This document shows positions 1 through 8,031 of a DNA stretch of 64,000 bases, piece by piece (within the stretch, counting starts at the first letter, position 1; the number at the start of each line of letters is the position of its first letter). Position numbers and translations under genes: made by a program. The stretch comes from Falciphora oryzae (Eukaryota; Ascomycota; Sordariomycetes; Magnaporthales; Magnaporthaceae). The notes beneath the pieces were generated by a model. That model was not told where the DNA came from, ran no database searches, and worked only from the letters and a program-made list of their open reading frames with translations. Where the stretch lies: positions 191,392-255,391 of the forward strand of contig JNVV01000043.1 in the NCBI GenBank assembly GCA_000733355.1, read 5' to 3'.

Positions 1-603
1 CACAAGTCAATCATATGCCCACGGTCCAACTTTTTCGCCGCAGCGTGCCGTGGCAACTTCAAGGTGGGAATTGTGGCTTCGAATCTCGACTGCTTGATGG
101 CATCAGCTAATGTTGCTTTACTATCGTTCCTTTCCCAGGAGGCGCAAGAAGGGAAGATCAGCCTTCCAGACGATGACCCCCAAGCCGTCGATTTGATGGT
201 GTTCTACTTCTACCACCTCGAATACGATGTCTTTCGATCGCGAACAGAAGTCGGCCCAGATGGAGGTCCCGATGCCGATAAAGGCTGGGAGCTTGTTGTC
301 CATGTGAGGGTTTACGCCCTTGCGGAAAAGTACGGTGTCGCTGGCCTCAAAGACCTCGCTTTTCGCAATTTCACGACCGCGGCCCAGGCCTATTGGAACA
401 GCGACAGTTTCCTTAATGCGGCACGTGAGGCGTATGCATCCACCCTGGAAACTGATCGGGGACTGAGGGATGTCATAACGACAACTTTCTATATGCACAA
501 GGAACTGCTGAGCAAGAAGGAGGCACAGGAGATGATCAAAGAAGTGCCTATGCTATCGTTCGACCTGCTCATGCATGTACATCGGGAAAGAAGTTACTGG
601 TAG
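1..603 (+). CDS. BTB/POZ domain protein, 5' end missing
   Basis: The gene enters from the left edge. Exon 1 (1-63) reads HKSIICPRSNFF..., the classic start of a fungal BTB fold (histidine-lysine followed by SxFF). A 75-nt intron (64-138, GTGGGA...CCCAG, CTAAT-like branch near 105) joins it in frame to exon 2 (139-603, stop TAG at 601). Exon 2 continues with the EG.I.LPDDDP..V.LMV.YFYHLEYD segment typical of the second half of fungal BTB domains, then a helical BACK-like tail with VYALAEKYGV. An apparent start at 64 lies inside the intron and is not the real start. BTB proteins of this type are usually protein-protein interaction or ubiquitin-adaptor candidates; no specific partner can be named. 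The missing N-terminus is only the edge of the window. Confidence 0.85.
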   Translation, partial: HKSIICPRSNFFAAACRGNFKVGIVASNLDCLMASANVALLSFLSQEAQEGKISLPDDDPQAVDLMVFYFYHLEYDVFRSRTEVGPDGGPDADKGWELVVHVRVYALAEKYGVAGLKDLAFRNFTTAAQAYWNSDSFLNAAREAYASTLETDRGLRDVITTTFYMHKELLSKKEAQEMIKEVPMLSFDLLMHVHRERSYW

Positions 604-1129
604 GCTGGGGAATTCTCGCATACAGGGAGCCAACAGCTAGAGGATCCCAGATAGGTAGGCATGCTCTTTCGAATTTCCTCCGCATTTTCCTTCCAAGTAC
701 TTGCTAAATGAGATTCCAATGTTCTAACTATACACCACCAAGCTCGTTCAAAAGCTAGAGTACCGGGGCAAGGCCGGATGGGGAGCGCTGTAGGACATCG
801 GTGTTCCGAGCAAGCGTGAAGGCATTGTCCAGCAGCCACAGGCAGGAGATCGCAGAGAAGAACAAGCAACCAATTTGGGCCAGAAAAGATGCCCAGCGTT
901 ACGCCCAGTGCGGCAGTGCGTGTTCAGGCTTCGTCCATCTGGGACGCAGTTGGTTCGCATGCCATCGTCAGACGCCCCTGGAGCTGGTGGCGCCAGTCGT
1001 CATCAGCGCAGTCGTTTATGGCCGCGCGGCGGCCTTCTGCCCTGATAATGCTGCCGGCCGGAAGGGCCAGTTTTCGGCTCGCTGGCCGGGATTCGTCAAT
1101 CAGACATACTGTACTATCTTAACCCATGA

Positions 1130-1640
1130 AGGGCCCGATCCGTCGACTTTGCCAACGCGATAGGCCTTCGTATGATCTGGATCGACCAGGAGTGCGTGCC
1201 GCAGCCGACCGAGGAGAGCCCGTAGAAGGGAAGCTACCAGCGGATTGGCGTCCAGGCAATGGATATTGTTTACAATAGGGTTGTAATAGCGGTGGGTTTC
1301 CATAAAGGGCCCGCCGCCGCTCCTCGGCCGCATGCAGGTCCTGGACGTCGCCTAAACCCTGCACCCGACCTTGTCGGCCAACAAAAACATCCTCAAAAGT
1401 TGCTACACAGATTTGCCCGGACGGTTCGGCAAAGGACACGCCATAAACGCCGCAATAGCACTTACGCTGCTCAAACACGGGAATGTCGCGATACGTGCAA
1501 CCGAATCACTATCGTGTGTGCTGATATGTGCCGCTACGAGGTCCGCACGATACGGCCAAAGTGGCGGCGCGCTACGCTTCGCTACGCACTGGCGCCCTTC
1601 CGCCCGCCGTACTTAATTCGGACCTGTCCCTACTTATTCA
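1130..1640 (+). pseudogene. HET (heterokaryon incompatibility) domain relic
   Basis: Starting at 1172 the plus strand reads MIWIDQECVPQPTEES, then TAG (1223-1225), then in the same frame KGSYQRIGVQAMDIVYNR. This matches the core of fungal HET domains, in which a (L/I)WIDQ(E/L)C motif is followed about 20 residues later by a Q.MD.VY.R helix. HET proteins trigger cell death after fusion of incompatible strains. Downstream, at 1371-1616 in another frame, YTDLPGRFGKGHAINAAIAL looks like later HET-gene sequence but is less certain. The relic lacks a start, changes frame at least once and carries the in-frame TAG, so it is a decayed copy. Family identity rests on the WIDQEC-MDIVY spacing alone. Confidence 0.5.
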
Positions 1641-1746
1641 ACAAGGGCTAGGAACGGTGGTGTCCGCTTGCACCTAGACGGTCGACAGGGAGCTGGATCT
1701 CAGTAACGTCCGGGACCAGTACGCCGAGAAGTGGTACAGTCTGTAG

Positions 1747-2229
1747 ATGGTTTGCGTGAAGCCAGAGACCAAGACCGCTAAAGACCCACAGGGGCAGGCC
1801 GTACTTCTCGATCGGCACTTGATTAATACCGACGACGAAGGATTTCAGGCCAGGTTCTTAACGGAGCTCGGCCGCAACGGTGGCGTCTTGCCGGGGACTC
1901 GCCGCGGGTTGAACCCGGATCGCATTGCATTTAAGATGCGTCTCGATGCCGACTACATCGAAAATAATCCGGACCTGCGGCGGCGCCTGGCCGAAATCGT
2001 GTTCGGCATACTCTGCTACCTAAGCAAGCTTCCGGAGGCGAGCGGGCTGGCCGACGGCTCGGGGAGTCGCCGGGAACCAGCGGTCTGTCGTCGTCGTCGT
2101 TGCCGTCGCTGGAAAGATCGATCACGTCCGGCTCGGAGCCTCCCGGATCGACCAGCCGGGCAGCCCGCCGGCGGTCTGGCGTGTAAAGGGCATTGTGTTC
2201 TGCAAAATACTCCAAAAATGTATGGCTAG
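1747..2229 (+). other. Unrecognised open stretch, probably part of a decayed gene
   Basis: This is a 160-codon open frame. The first half looks protein-like (TELGRNGG, RGLNPDRIAFKM, NNPDLRRRLAEIVFGILCYL). The second half degenerates into low-complexity Arg/Pro reading. I do not recognise the family. No intron, start context or neighbouring exon can be assigned, and the minus strand is also partly open here. It may be a fragment of a transposon or incompatibility gene. Confidence 0.25.
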
Positions 2230-2934
2230 CACGCTTCCACGCCGCCTGGTCCGGCGGAGGGGCCGCTTGCGAGGATGATGATAGCCCGAATCGTCATTCA
2301 CCTGGGCGTCCCGCAGTCTGTCGTCGCGGCCGAGCGCGTCGTTTTCGACCGAAGACAGTATACGTAGGGGCGCGCTGGCCGATGCGAGCTGGAACGGCTC
2401 AAAAGAGTGCGGGTCGAGAATCCCGTTGTCGATTAGCCGGATCCGGACGCGCTCCCGACTTTGAAAACGATGGTGATGACGGCCTCCCGCAGCCGAAGGC
2501 GCAGGGGAGCCCGGAGTGCCATATCCGGGTGAAGACGGAACGGATATGACAATCCCCGACGATGCAGAGGTAGAGACTCATGGCGTCGCCGCGACGGGAG
2601 GCCGACGAACATATTGCGGTCCGGCCTGCCGCCGTCCCCCTCCTCGGTCGACCGCACCCCAACGATACGCACAGCGCAGGATTGGCCTGCTTAGGCACGC
2701 ACGCGCAAGATTTGCCTGACCGCACGCGCCCCTGTTTGTTGCCACGTTTTTATTTTGCATCGATTCGTTCTGCAGTTAGCATCGCACGCGCAAAATCTTC
2801 GCGCGGCTCTGTTTGCCAAAACCATGTATGATCCTCCCTACATCGCGTTGGCAAACCGCGCAGCCTATCGTTCGATACGAGACAAAACGCATAAGGAACG
2901 TACCGGGTTGGAATTAAGCCCTCCAGCCCCCCCG

Positions 2935-3060
2935 AATCTTTATTTTTTGGCCGGGCTAGCACGTCGTGTGCCCCGAGGGACGCAGCGATGGGTAGATCCC
3001 GATTCACCGACCCTAAATATACTCTCTCTCTCGCCTGCCCAGGGTGGGTTGGGCTATGGG
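2935..3060 (+). repeat. LTR-like dispersed repeat, copy 1
   Basis: The segment GCTAGCACGTCGTGTGCCCC...GGTAGATCCCGATT...ATATACTCTCTCTCTC has a clear relative in reverse orientation at about 46390-46500. Copy 2 has a TATATAAGC box upstream, suggesting an LTR R-U5 region of a retrotransposon. No internal coding region is attached here, so this is a solo or truncated copy. Confidence 0.5.
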
Positions 3061-3344
3061 CCTCCTAACGGGATCCAGTGAGGGCGTTTTCTCGAGTTGT
3101 ACCTTTTGTTAAGGCTGGGGGACGATGCATGATACAACGTTGAAGGGGTGGCCTGTACTAAATATGTTGTGTATTTCAGGGGCGCAAATACAAATTACTC
3201 GCGGTAAGCTGCTGTGAGAGTGTAAATACAAGCATTCATTATTGATTATTCTCAGTAGAGCGACGAATGCCCGGTCCTCCCCTCTCTCCCATCTGCTGTG
3301 CCCGCCTCTCCATCAACTCAGCTCATGCTGCGGCGGCTTCCACT

Positions 3345-3400
3345 CCGGGGGCTGAGGTGGCTCCCACTACGAGGGCTGAGGTGGCTCCCACTACGGGGGC
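3345..3400 (+). repeat. 24-bp tandem repeat, about 2.3 copies
   Basis: The unit GGCTGAGGTGGCTCCCACTAC plus 3 bases is repeated in tandem with a 24-bp period. It lies just 3' of the small membrane-protein gene at 3486-3926 and is not part of its reading frame. Confidence 0.7.
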
Positions 3401-3485
3401 TACGGGGAGGGCTCCGCTGACGACTTGGACCAGCCTGTATATATACGTAGTCACGTATCAGCATCTCCTCGAGTACAAACAGTCA

Positions 3486-3926
3486 TCACGAATTACTTAC
3501 ACGGCTCTCCATCTCGATCTCGATATCAGCAGGGTCCTCCATGTGACGCCGTCGGCGGTGGGCAGGGGGCGGCTCCGCGACGATAATCACGGGGGGCTCG
3601 TCCTCGCTGCTGCTGCCGCCGTAGGTGGTGGTGAAAAGACCCCCACCGCCGCCACCACCGTAGCCGGCGCCGCTCCCACCGGCCGCGTCGAAGCCCGCGT
3701 GGCGCTGCTGCTCCCTGTCGGCCGCCCGCTGCGCCCACCTCTCCGCTTTCGCCCGGTTGTTCCCGTTGATGGTGTTTATCAGCTTGCAGAAGCCCAGCGT
3801 GATGGCGAATATGGAGATGAAGAGCAGCGGGATCAGGATGCCCAGAAGCTGCGGGTTTGGCGCCTCATGTCGGTCGGCGCGGCCCTGCAGCCGCGGGCCG
3901 GAGCGGGCCGGAGGGGTGGTTCCCAT
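3486..3926 (-). CDS. Small single-pass membrane protein, 146 aa
   Basis: The ATG at 3926 starts a 146-residue frame ending in TGA at 3486; an in-frame ATG at 3983 would add 19 Pro-rich residues. A short hydrophilic N-terminus is followed by one strong hydrophobic segment (about residues 26-49, LLGILIPLLFISIFAITLGF). After that come a basic/alanine juxtamembrane stretch (RAKAERWAQRAADREQQRH), a run of seven glycines and an acidic tail. No signal-peptide cleavage site is obvious, so a type II/III single-span protein is likely. I do not recognise a family. It is the most downstream of five same-strand genes with the same one-span layout (to 6504). The gene call rests on the hydrophobic segment and organised composition; no intron supports it. 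Confidence 0.5.
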   Translation of the reverse strand: MGTTPPARSGPRLQGRADRHEAPNPQLLGILIPLLFISIFAITLGFCKLINTINGNNRAKAERWAQRAADREQQRHAGFDAAGGSGAGYGGGGGGGLFTTTYGGSSSEDEPPVIIVAEPPPAHRRRRHMEDPADIEIEMESRVSNS

Positions 3927-4362
3927 CGTCGCTTTCGGGGGACACGGGCTCGCGTAGACTGGGTGAGCAGGAGGAGACGGCAACGGGGTTTTGTGTCGTT
4001 GCAGCGTGTCTCTCCGCGTGTGTATTGATGGATAAAGTTGGCACTGGCGACTGCGCGCGTCTGTTTTGGCCCAGCCAGGAGGAAAAAGTAGCTGTGGGCG
4101 CAGATGACGGTTGTCTCAGTATCTCTCTTTGGTGCCGTCCTCCGGCCTGGAGACCCTCGTCCGGGCCAAGCTCTGGGAGAGACTTGTGGTGCCGGAGAGA
4201 CGGAGGCTTGGCGATGGTAGCCTCGGAGGTGATGGTGGCCTCGGAGCCCAAGCTGATATAGCCCTTGTGGTCGATGGTGCGGTTGCTGGTGTTGTTTTTG
4301 GCTCCGGGCTCCGCAGGGTCTTGGCCCTCTGTCTTCTCAACCGCTGTTTCTGCTTCTAGACG

Positions 4363-4512
4363 CTAGTCGCGCTGAACGAGTACGAAGCAGATGATAGGGA
4401 CCCCAACCAGTGCGACTAAAAATGCAATGGCAAACCAGACAATTATGCGGCAACTAGGGTCGTTTCCGCCCTCGTAGCGAAGGATTGGGTGAGTCTGGGA
4501 GGAGTTGTTCAT
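4363..4512 (-). CDS. 49-aa single-span membrane micropeptide, or N-terminus of a longer protein
   Basis: The ATG at 4512 gives MNNSSQTHPILRYEGGNDPS, then a hydrophobic span (IIVWFAIAFLVALVGVPIIC region) and QRD before TAG (4363-4365). The same frame then stays open for a further 165 codons, to 3865. That extension has protein-like composition (RLEAETAVEKTEGQDPAEPG, KNNTSNRT, HKGYISLGSEATIT). Three explanations fit: a genuine 49-aa micropeptide like its neighbours, a longer gene broken by a nonsense mutation, or a TAG that is read through or edited to TGG. No intron that removes the TAG and keeps the membrane span is visible. The extended frame would overlap the start of the 3486-3926 gene on the same strand. 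Confidence 0.45.
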   Translation of the reverse strand: MNNSSQTHPILRYEGGNDPSCRIIVWFAIAFLVALVGVPIICFVLVQRD

Positions 4513-4904
4513 AGTAGCTGGCAGAGAGGCGGTCCACCGAATCTTCCTCTCGGTATATCTCGGGTACTACTCTTCTTGTAGACATTCTTTGTCAGTTCTT
4601 ACTCTGTTTCCAGTTTGTGAGACTTGTGGCAGTGGCTTTAGACTTGCTGTAGCTCACCGCGCCCTTCTGCGTCTCGAAAAAAGTAGATTTGGAGAAAGAA
4701 ACTTACCGGAAATTAGAAGGGGCGCGTTGTTGATCAAGAATAGGTGCTCTAATATGTTGCGTCGTCTTCGTTTATCTTGAAGGCGATCAGTGATACCCCT
4801 TTTTGTCAGTACGTTCCTTGTTTCCAAATTTGGCGACCTGGGGTGGCCTTTCCAAGTATCTCGCAGACAGAACACGAACCCCTTTTCGACGACGGGGAGC
4901 CCTC

Positions 4905-5030
4905 TTATCCACGAAGCCTCCTGCGGAAGCAACAGAAACAAAGCCCGATATGCACGAAGAGTGCCACGGAGAGAAGGGCTATGCCGACGATCACGCTCGT
5001 GACGAGGATGACGGCAACCTCGGTCGACAT
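4905..5030 (-). CDS. 41-aa single-span membrane micropeptide
   Basis: The frame from ATG 5030 to TAA 4905 encodes MSTEVAVILVTSVIVGIALL and continues hydrophobic to a Cys-containing end (GLCFCCF), then a basic tail RRRLRG. Essentially the whole peptide is one transmembrane span with a positive C-terminal flank. It sits 63 bp from the next micropeptide (5094-5210). Both have the same plan (M-S/P-T/A-E followed by a span) and are preceded by a duplicated ~40-bp leader. That pattern argues for duplicated functional units rather than a chance ORF. No family is recognised. Confidence 0.45.
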   Translation of the reverse strand: MSTEVAVILVTSVIVGIALLSVALFVHIGLCFCCFRRRLRG

Positions 5031-5053
5031 CCGTTGCTGTGACTCGGGTATAG

Positions 5054-5304
5054 GTCGGTAAGGTTACCGCAGAGAGTAGACAGGATATGTCGACTAGTGG
5101 GGATTCCTAGCCGCGACGCAAAACTTGGTATACCCAAAGACGATCGCGACCAGGAGAAGCGGGATGCCAATAACGCTCGCGGCGATTCCCAGGGTAATCT
5201 CGGCCGGCATGCGTTACGGCTTGGCCTAGATACTCGGTGAGAGCCGGCAAGGTGCTGTGTAGAGTCGGTAATGTTTCCCAATAGAGCAGACAGGATATGT
5301 CGAT
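5054..5304 (-). repeat. Duplicated ~40-bp leader before the two micropeptide frames
   Basis: Positions 5054-5094 and 5264-5304 are diverged direct copies (about 33 of 40 positions equal), sharing GTCGGTAA at one end and AGACAGGATATGTCGA at the other. Each copy ends 25-55 bp from the ATG of a micropeptide gene (5030 and 5210) on the minus strand. This indicates tandem duplication of promoter/leader plus micropeptide. Confidence 0.65.
5094..5210 (-). CDS. 38-aa single-span membrane micropeptide
   Basis: The frame from ATG 5210 to TAG 5094 encodes MPAEITLGIAASVIGIPLLL, then VAIVFGYTKF and a short tail CVAARNPH. It is almost entirely one membrane span. It resembles the 41-aa neighbour in its charged start, isoleucine/valine/leucine-rich span, and cysteine plus basic residues after the span. 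A TATAAATA box lies on the same strand about 225 bp upstream (5434-5441). Size and lack of introns make the call tentative, but the duplicated leader supports it. Confidence 0.45.
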   Translation of the reverse strand: MPAEITLGIAASVIGIPLLLVAIVFGYTKFCVAARNPH

Positions 5305-5943
5305 TCCTGGGACTTTCCGGATAGGCACGGGTGTATGGTCACACGGCAAGCCTGTAAATCCGCGGGAGCGAGTATAGGAGTCCGCGTTGGCTGCTTCCGT
5401 CGCCGGGAGAACATTGGGCCCCGACCCTGCAGGTATTTATACGCGAGGCCCGGCCAGGGGAAGCCTCATTCCCACACACACATGCTCCTCGTCGCATTGA
5501 GTTGAAGATACCCGTGAAGTGTCCCCTACCGGCGACGGGAGTCACCGCGTTCCACTGCAGCAAGGTTATTTCATGGAAGACAAGGTGGGGGGTGTGTGAT
5601 GTGAGGCTATGTCCTGCTGTATTCGGATGGGCATCTTTGTGGGCGGATGAGGCGTGAAAGCCGACAAGGCTAAAAATGCGTACAATTGAAAAAGAAGAAA
5701 AAGAAAACAGACAAACGCCGACAAATCAAGTACATTGCCCCTGATGACCCCCCACCACGCCGTGTTGTTTTCGTCCCAGGCTGGACAAGAGAGGGGAGAC
5801 ATGCCATTGAATGTAATCCAGATGCCACGATGAAATCCTCCAGTGAAGCCTTGGGAAGAGTGGCCCTCCATTGGTGTGGGCGACTATGAATCGAGTCGAG
5901 CCATCGCATTCCAGAAAAGGTCGTCAGCCAGACAGCAGCTCCT
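5305..5943. other. Gap between membrane-protein genes
   Basis: Apart from the TATA box I see no gene. The minus strand of 5680-5940 is partly open but low-complexity and is probably the 3' untranslated region of the 5944-6504 gene. Confidence 0.4.
5434..5441 (-). promoter_or_regulatory. TATA box for the micropeptide gene at 5210
   Basis: The minus strand reads CGCGTATAAATACC, a near-perfect TATA box about 225 bp upstream of the ATG at 5210, within a promoter-sized gap. Confidence 0.4.
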
Positions 5944-6504
5944 TCACAAGGCGACTCCGATCTCGTGCGACGGCGTCCGGACGTGTCGGCTCTTCCCCCT
6001 CTCGTTCCCATCCCTGCCATCGCCCCCGCCATCACCATCCCGCCTCGGACAGTCCCGCTTCAGGACCGGGAACTTGAAGCTCGCAATGATCTCGGCCGTC
6101 GTCGGGCTCGACACCTCCACCGTCGTCACCGTTGCCGCCGCCGCCGGCTTTTTCGTAGCAGTGGCCGTGTTGATGGGCGTCAGCGTCCCCCTCCGGCTGA
6201 AGTTCGGCCGCGGCGGTATGACCACCGCCACGGGGGCCGGGACCTGCAGCTGCTCGGCCATGGAGGGCGACGAGGGCGCCGGGCTGGGCGACCGGCGGCA
6301 CTCCTCGGTGCAGCGGGGCTTGCGGCGGCGGCCGTAGCGCCTGCGGCCGGGGTGCTTGAGGCACATGACGACGGCCATCGCCACCGCCGCGGCCAGCCCG
6401 AGCAGGCCGACCAGGAGCCCGACGCTGGTCGTGTAGGTGGGCGCGCCCTCGCGGGGGCGGAGCAGGGAACGGTCCCACCGCCGCGGGAGGCCGTGGGACT
6501 TCAT
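5944..6504 (-). CDS. Small single-pass membrane protein, 186 aa
   Basis: The ATG at 6504 is preferred (MKSHGLPRRWDRSLL...); the open frame upstream of it reads like 5' untranslated sequence. A 29-residue N-terminus is followed by one long hydrophobic span (about residues 29-54, SVGLLVGLLGLAAAVAMAVV) and a strongly basic stop-transfer stretch (KHPGRRRYGRRRKPR). A Pro/Ser/Thr-rich, probably disordered cytoplasmic tail completes the protein. It is the most upstream member of the run of one-span genes on this strand. I do not recognise a family. The hydrophobic span followed by dense arginine is the best evidence for a real product. Confidence 0.55.
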   Translation of the reverse strand: MKSHGLPRRWDRSLLRPREGAPTYTTSVGLLVGLLGLAAAVAMAVVMCLKHPGRRRYGRRRKPRCTEECRRSPSPAPSSPSMAEQLQVPAPVAVVIPPRPNFSRRGTLTPINTATATKKPAAAATVTTVEVSSPTTAEIIASFKFPVLKRDCPRRDGDGGGDGRDGNERGKSRHVRTPSHEIGVAL

Positions 6505-7073
6505 CGTGGAGCGGAGATGGGGTGGAAAAGGTTTTGTGGCTGGGTTTGTCGGACGCTCAGGGGGCTGGGCTTGGGGTGAGGGTGACGGGCCAGACACACG
6601 ACACGCACGGCCAAACTTTGGTTTTGATGGCCGGTAGGAAAAAGAATGAAAGGGGACAGAGAAGAAGGAACAGGTAAAGAAACAAAAAAAAGAATGAGCG
6701 AACAAAACGAAAGATCATAAAGAACGAGCGGCCAAAAAGGTGTGCCAGGCAACCCGCGCTCTCGCTCTTTAGCTTCCTCTCAATGACGAGCAGACGCCTT
6801 CTTGCACTTCCCCAGACCAAGGCGCCTCCTCCCTCTCAGGCCAAGGGGTAGCTCCCGCCGGTCCAAGCCGTCCGTGCTCCGGTGCTGGGCCCCAAAGCTT
6901 CCCCAAGCCTCGCTCGACCGACTCGGGGATACCCGTAACAAGCCCCTAGAGGACAGCCCAAGGTATATGTATGAGCCAAGTACCGCCCGCGACCGAAAGC
7001 AGACGCTTGCGATACAGAGGCTTTCACACCCCACCAAGCCGGGACGCCCCCAGAACCGCCTCTCTCCCACCCC
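6505..7073. other. Intergenic, no feature seen
   Basis: This is the promoter side of the 186-aa membrane gene and the 3' side of the PNPOx-like gene. Only short A/T-rich stretches are visible, around 6640-6720. Confidence 0.4.
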
Positions 7074-7880
7074 CTAAACAAGCGGAAACCCTCCCGCCGC
7101 AGACACCAACACCAACACCAACACCAGTACCATCCCCAAGCCCAACCCGACAGCGACCCCCTCCCTCTGCGCCGCCATCCGCGCCCGGAACTGACCAAAC
7201 CACACCCGCAGTCCCAGCCCGCCATCCCCCCTCCCCCTCCTCGCCGCCTTCAGCCCCGGCAGCCCATCAAGCGAGTACGCATTGTTCTGCCTCTGGTACT
7301 CGACCCACTCCCTCCCGTCTTTATCCTTCTTCGCCCAGGCGCTCTCCAGCGTCGGCCTGTCCTCAAACACGGACGTCTCGTCCCCTCCTCCTCCCTTCTT
7401 CTTCTCCCTGCCCCCATCACCATCGCCAGCGTACAACTCCCGCCTCACCATCGGCACCCCAAACCCACACGACGTGGTGACCTTCCACACCTCCAGCACC
7501 AACACGGCCCGCGGCGCCCTGGGCCGCCTCAGCCCGCCCATCTCCTTCAGCACCTCATTGAACCTCTTCTCGTCCGTCCACTCCACGACTTCCTCCATTC
7601 TGCAATACAGCCGCAGGATCCGAGGCGCGGCGCCAAACGACATGAACATCATGGTCGCCCGCCCGTTCTCGTACAGGTGCGCGATCGTCTCGCAGCCCGA
7701 GCCGGTGCCGTCGACGTACGCGACCCTGTTGGGGCCCAGGACCGATAGAGTGGACGACGGCAGGCCCTTGGGCGAGAGGTTGACGTGCCGGCCGTGCGTG
7801 GGCGCCGTCGCGACGAAGTAGACGGGCTGGCGGAGGGCCCAGTCTGTCAGGTCGGGGGTGAGGGAGGGGAATTCCTTCAT
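7074..7880 (-). CDS. Pyridoxamine 5'-phosphate oxidase-fold protein with C-terminal membrane anchor
   Basis: The ATG at 7880 starts MKEFPSLTPDLTDWALRQPV, then YFVATAP...GRHVNLSPKG. This is the flavin-binding split-barrel start of the fungal PNPOx-like family. It is followed by VAYVDGTGSGCETIAHLYEN, RATMMFMSF and RILRLYC, which form the rest of the barrel. The total is 268 residues, intronless. The second half is family-variable, with a run of charged residues (GREKKKGGGGDETS). The extreme C-terminus is hydrophobic (GLGLGMVLVLVLVLV), compatible with a tail anchor. The family binds FMN or F420-like cofactors and is predicted to be a redox enzyme; the substrate is unknown. An upstream in-frame extension encoded by an ATG/ATC microsatellite is not part of the protein. 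Confidence 0.8.
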   Translation of the reverse strand: MKEFPSLTPDLTDWALRQPVYFVATAPTHGRHVNLSPKGLPSSTLSVLGPNRVAYVDGTGSGCETIAHLYENGRATMMFMSFGAAPRILRLYCRMEEVVEWTDEKRFNEVLKEMGGLRRPRAPRAVLVLEVWKVTTSCGFGVPMVRRELYAGDGDGGREKKKGGGGDETSVFEDRPTLESAWAKKDKDGREWVEYQRQNNAYSLDGLPGLKAARRGRGDGGLGLRVWFGQFRARMAAQREGVAVGLGLGMVLVLVLVLVSAAGGFPLV

Positions 7881-8000
7881 TGCGGTCGCTGTTTTTTTTA
7901 ATCGGTCTGTTGGGTTGATAGTGGTGACGATATGCTCAGGGGTTGGTAGGGTTGAGTCGTGATTCAACGACCTCAATCCTTGCCCGTCGATGATGAAGAA

Positions 8001-8031
<31 letters not shown>

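Larger units (their letters stand above)
604..2900. other. Degraded intergenic DNA with gene relics
   Basis: There is no intact gene here. Short open stretches change frame repeatedly on both strands, as expected from decayed coding DNA. Base composition stays GC-rich, so saturating RIP is not evident. The recognisable parts (a HET relic near 1.1-1.6 kb and an unknown open stretch at 1747-2229) are listed separately. I see nothing interpretable in 2230-2900. Confidence 0.5.

Noticed and set aside
1747..2229. Possible DUF3435 (Starship captain tyrosine recombinase) fragment
   Set aside because: No recombinase R-H-R-Y motif or typical DUF3435 blocks could be read; left as unknown.
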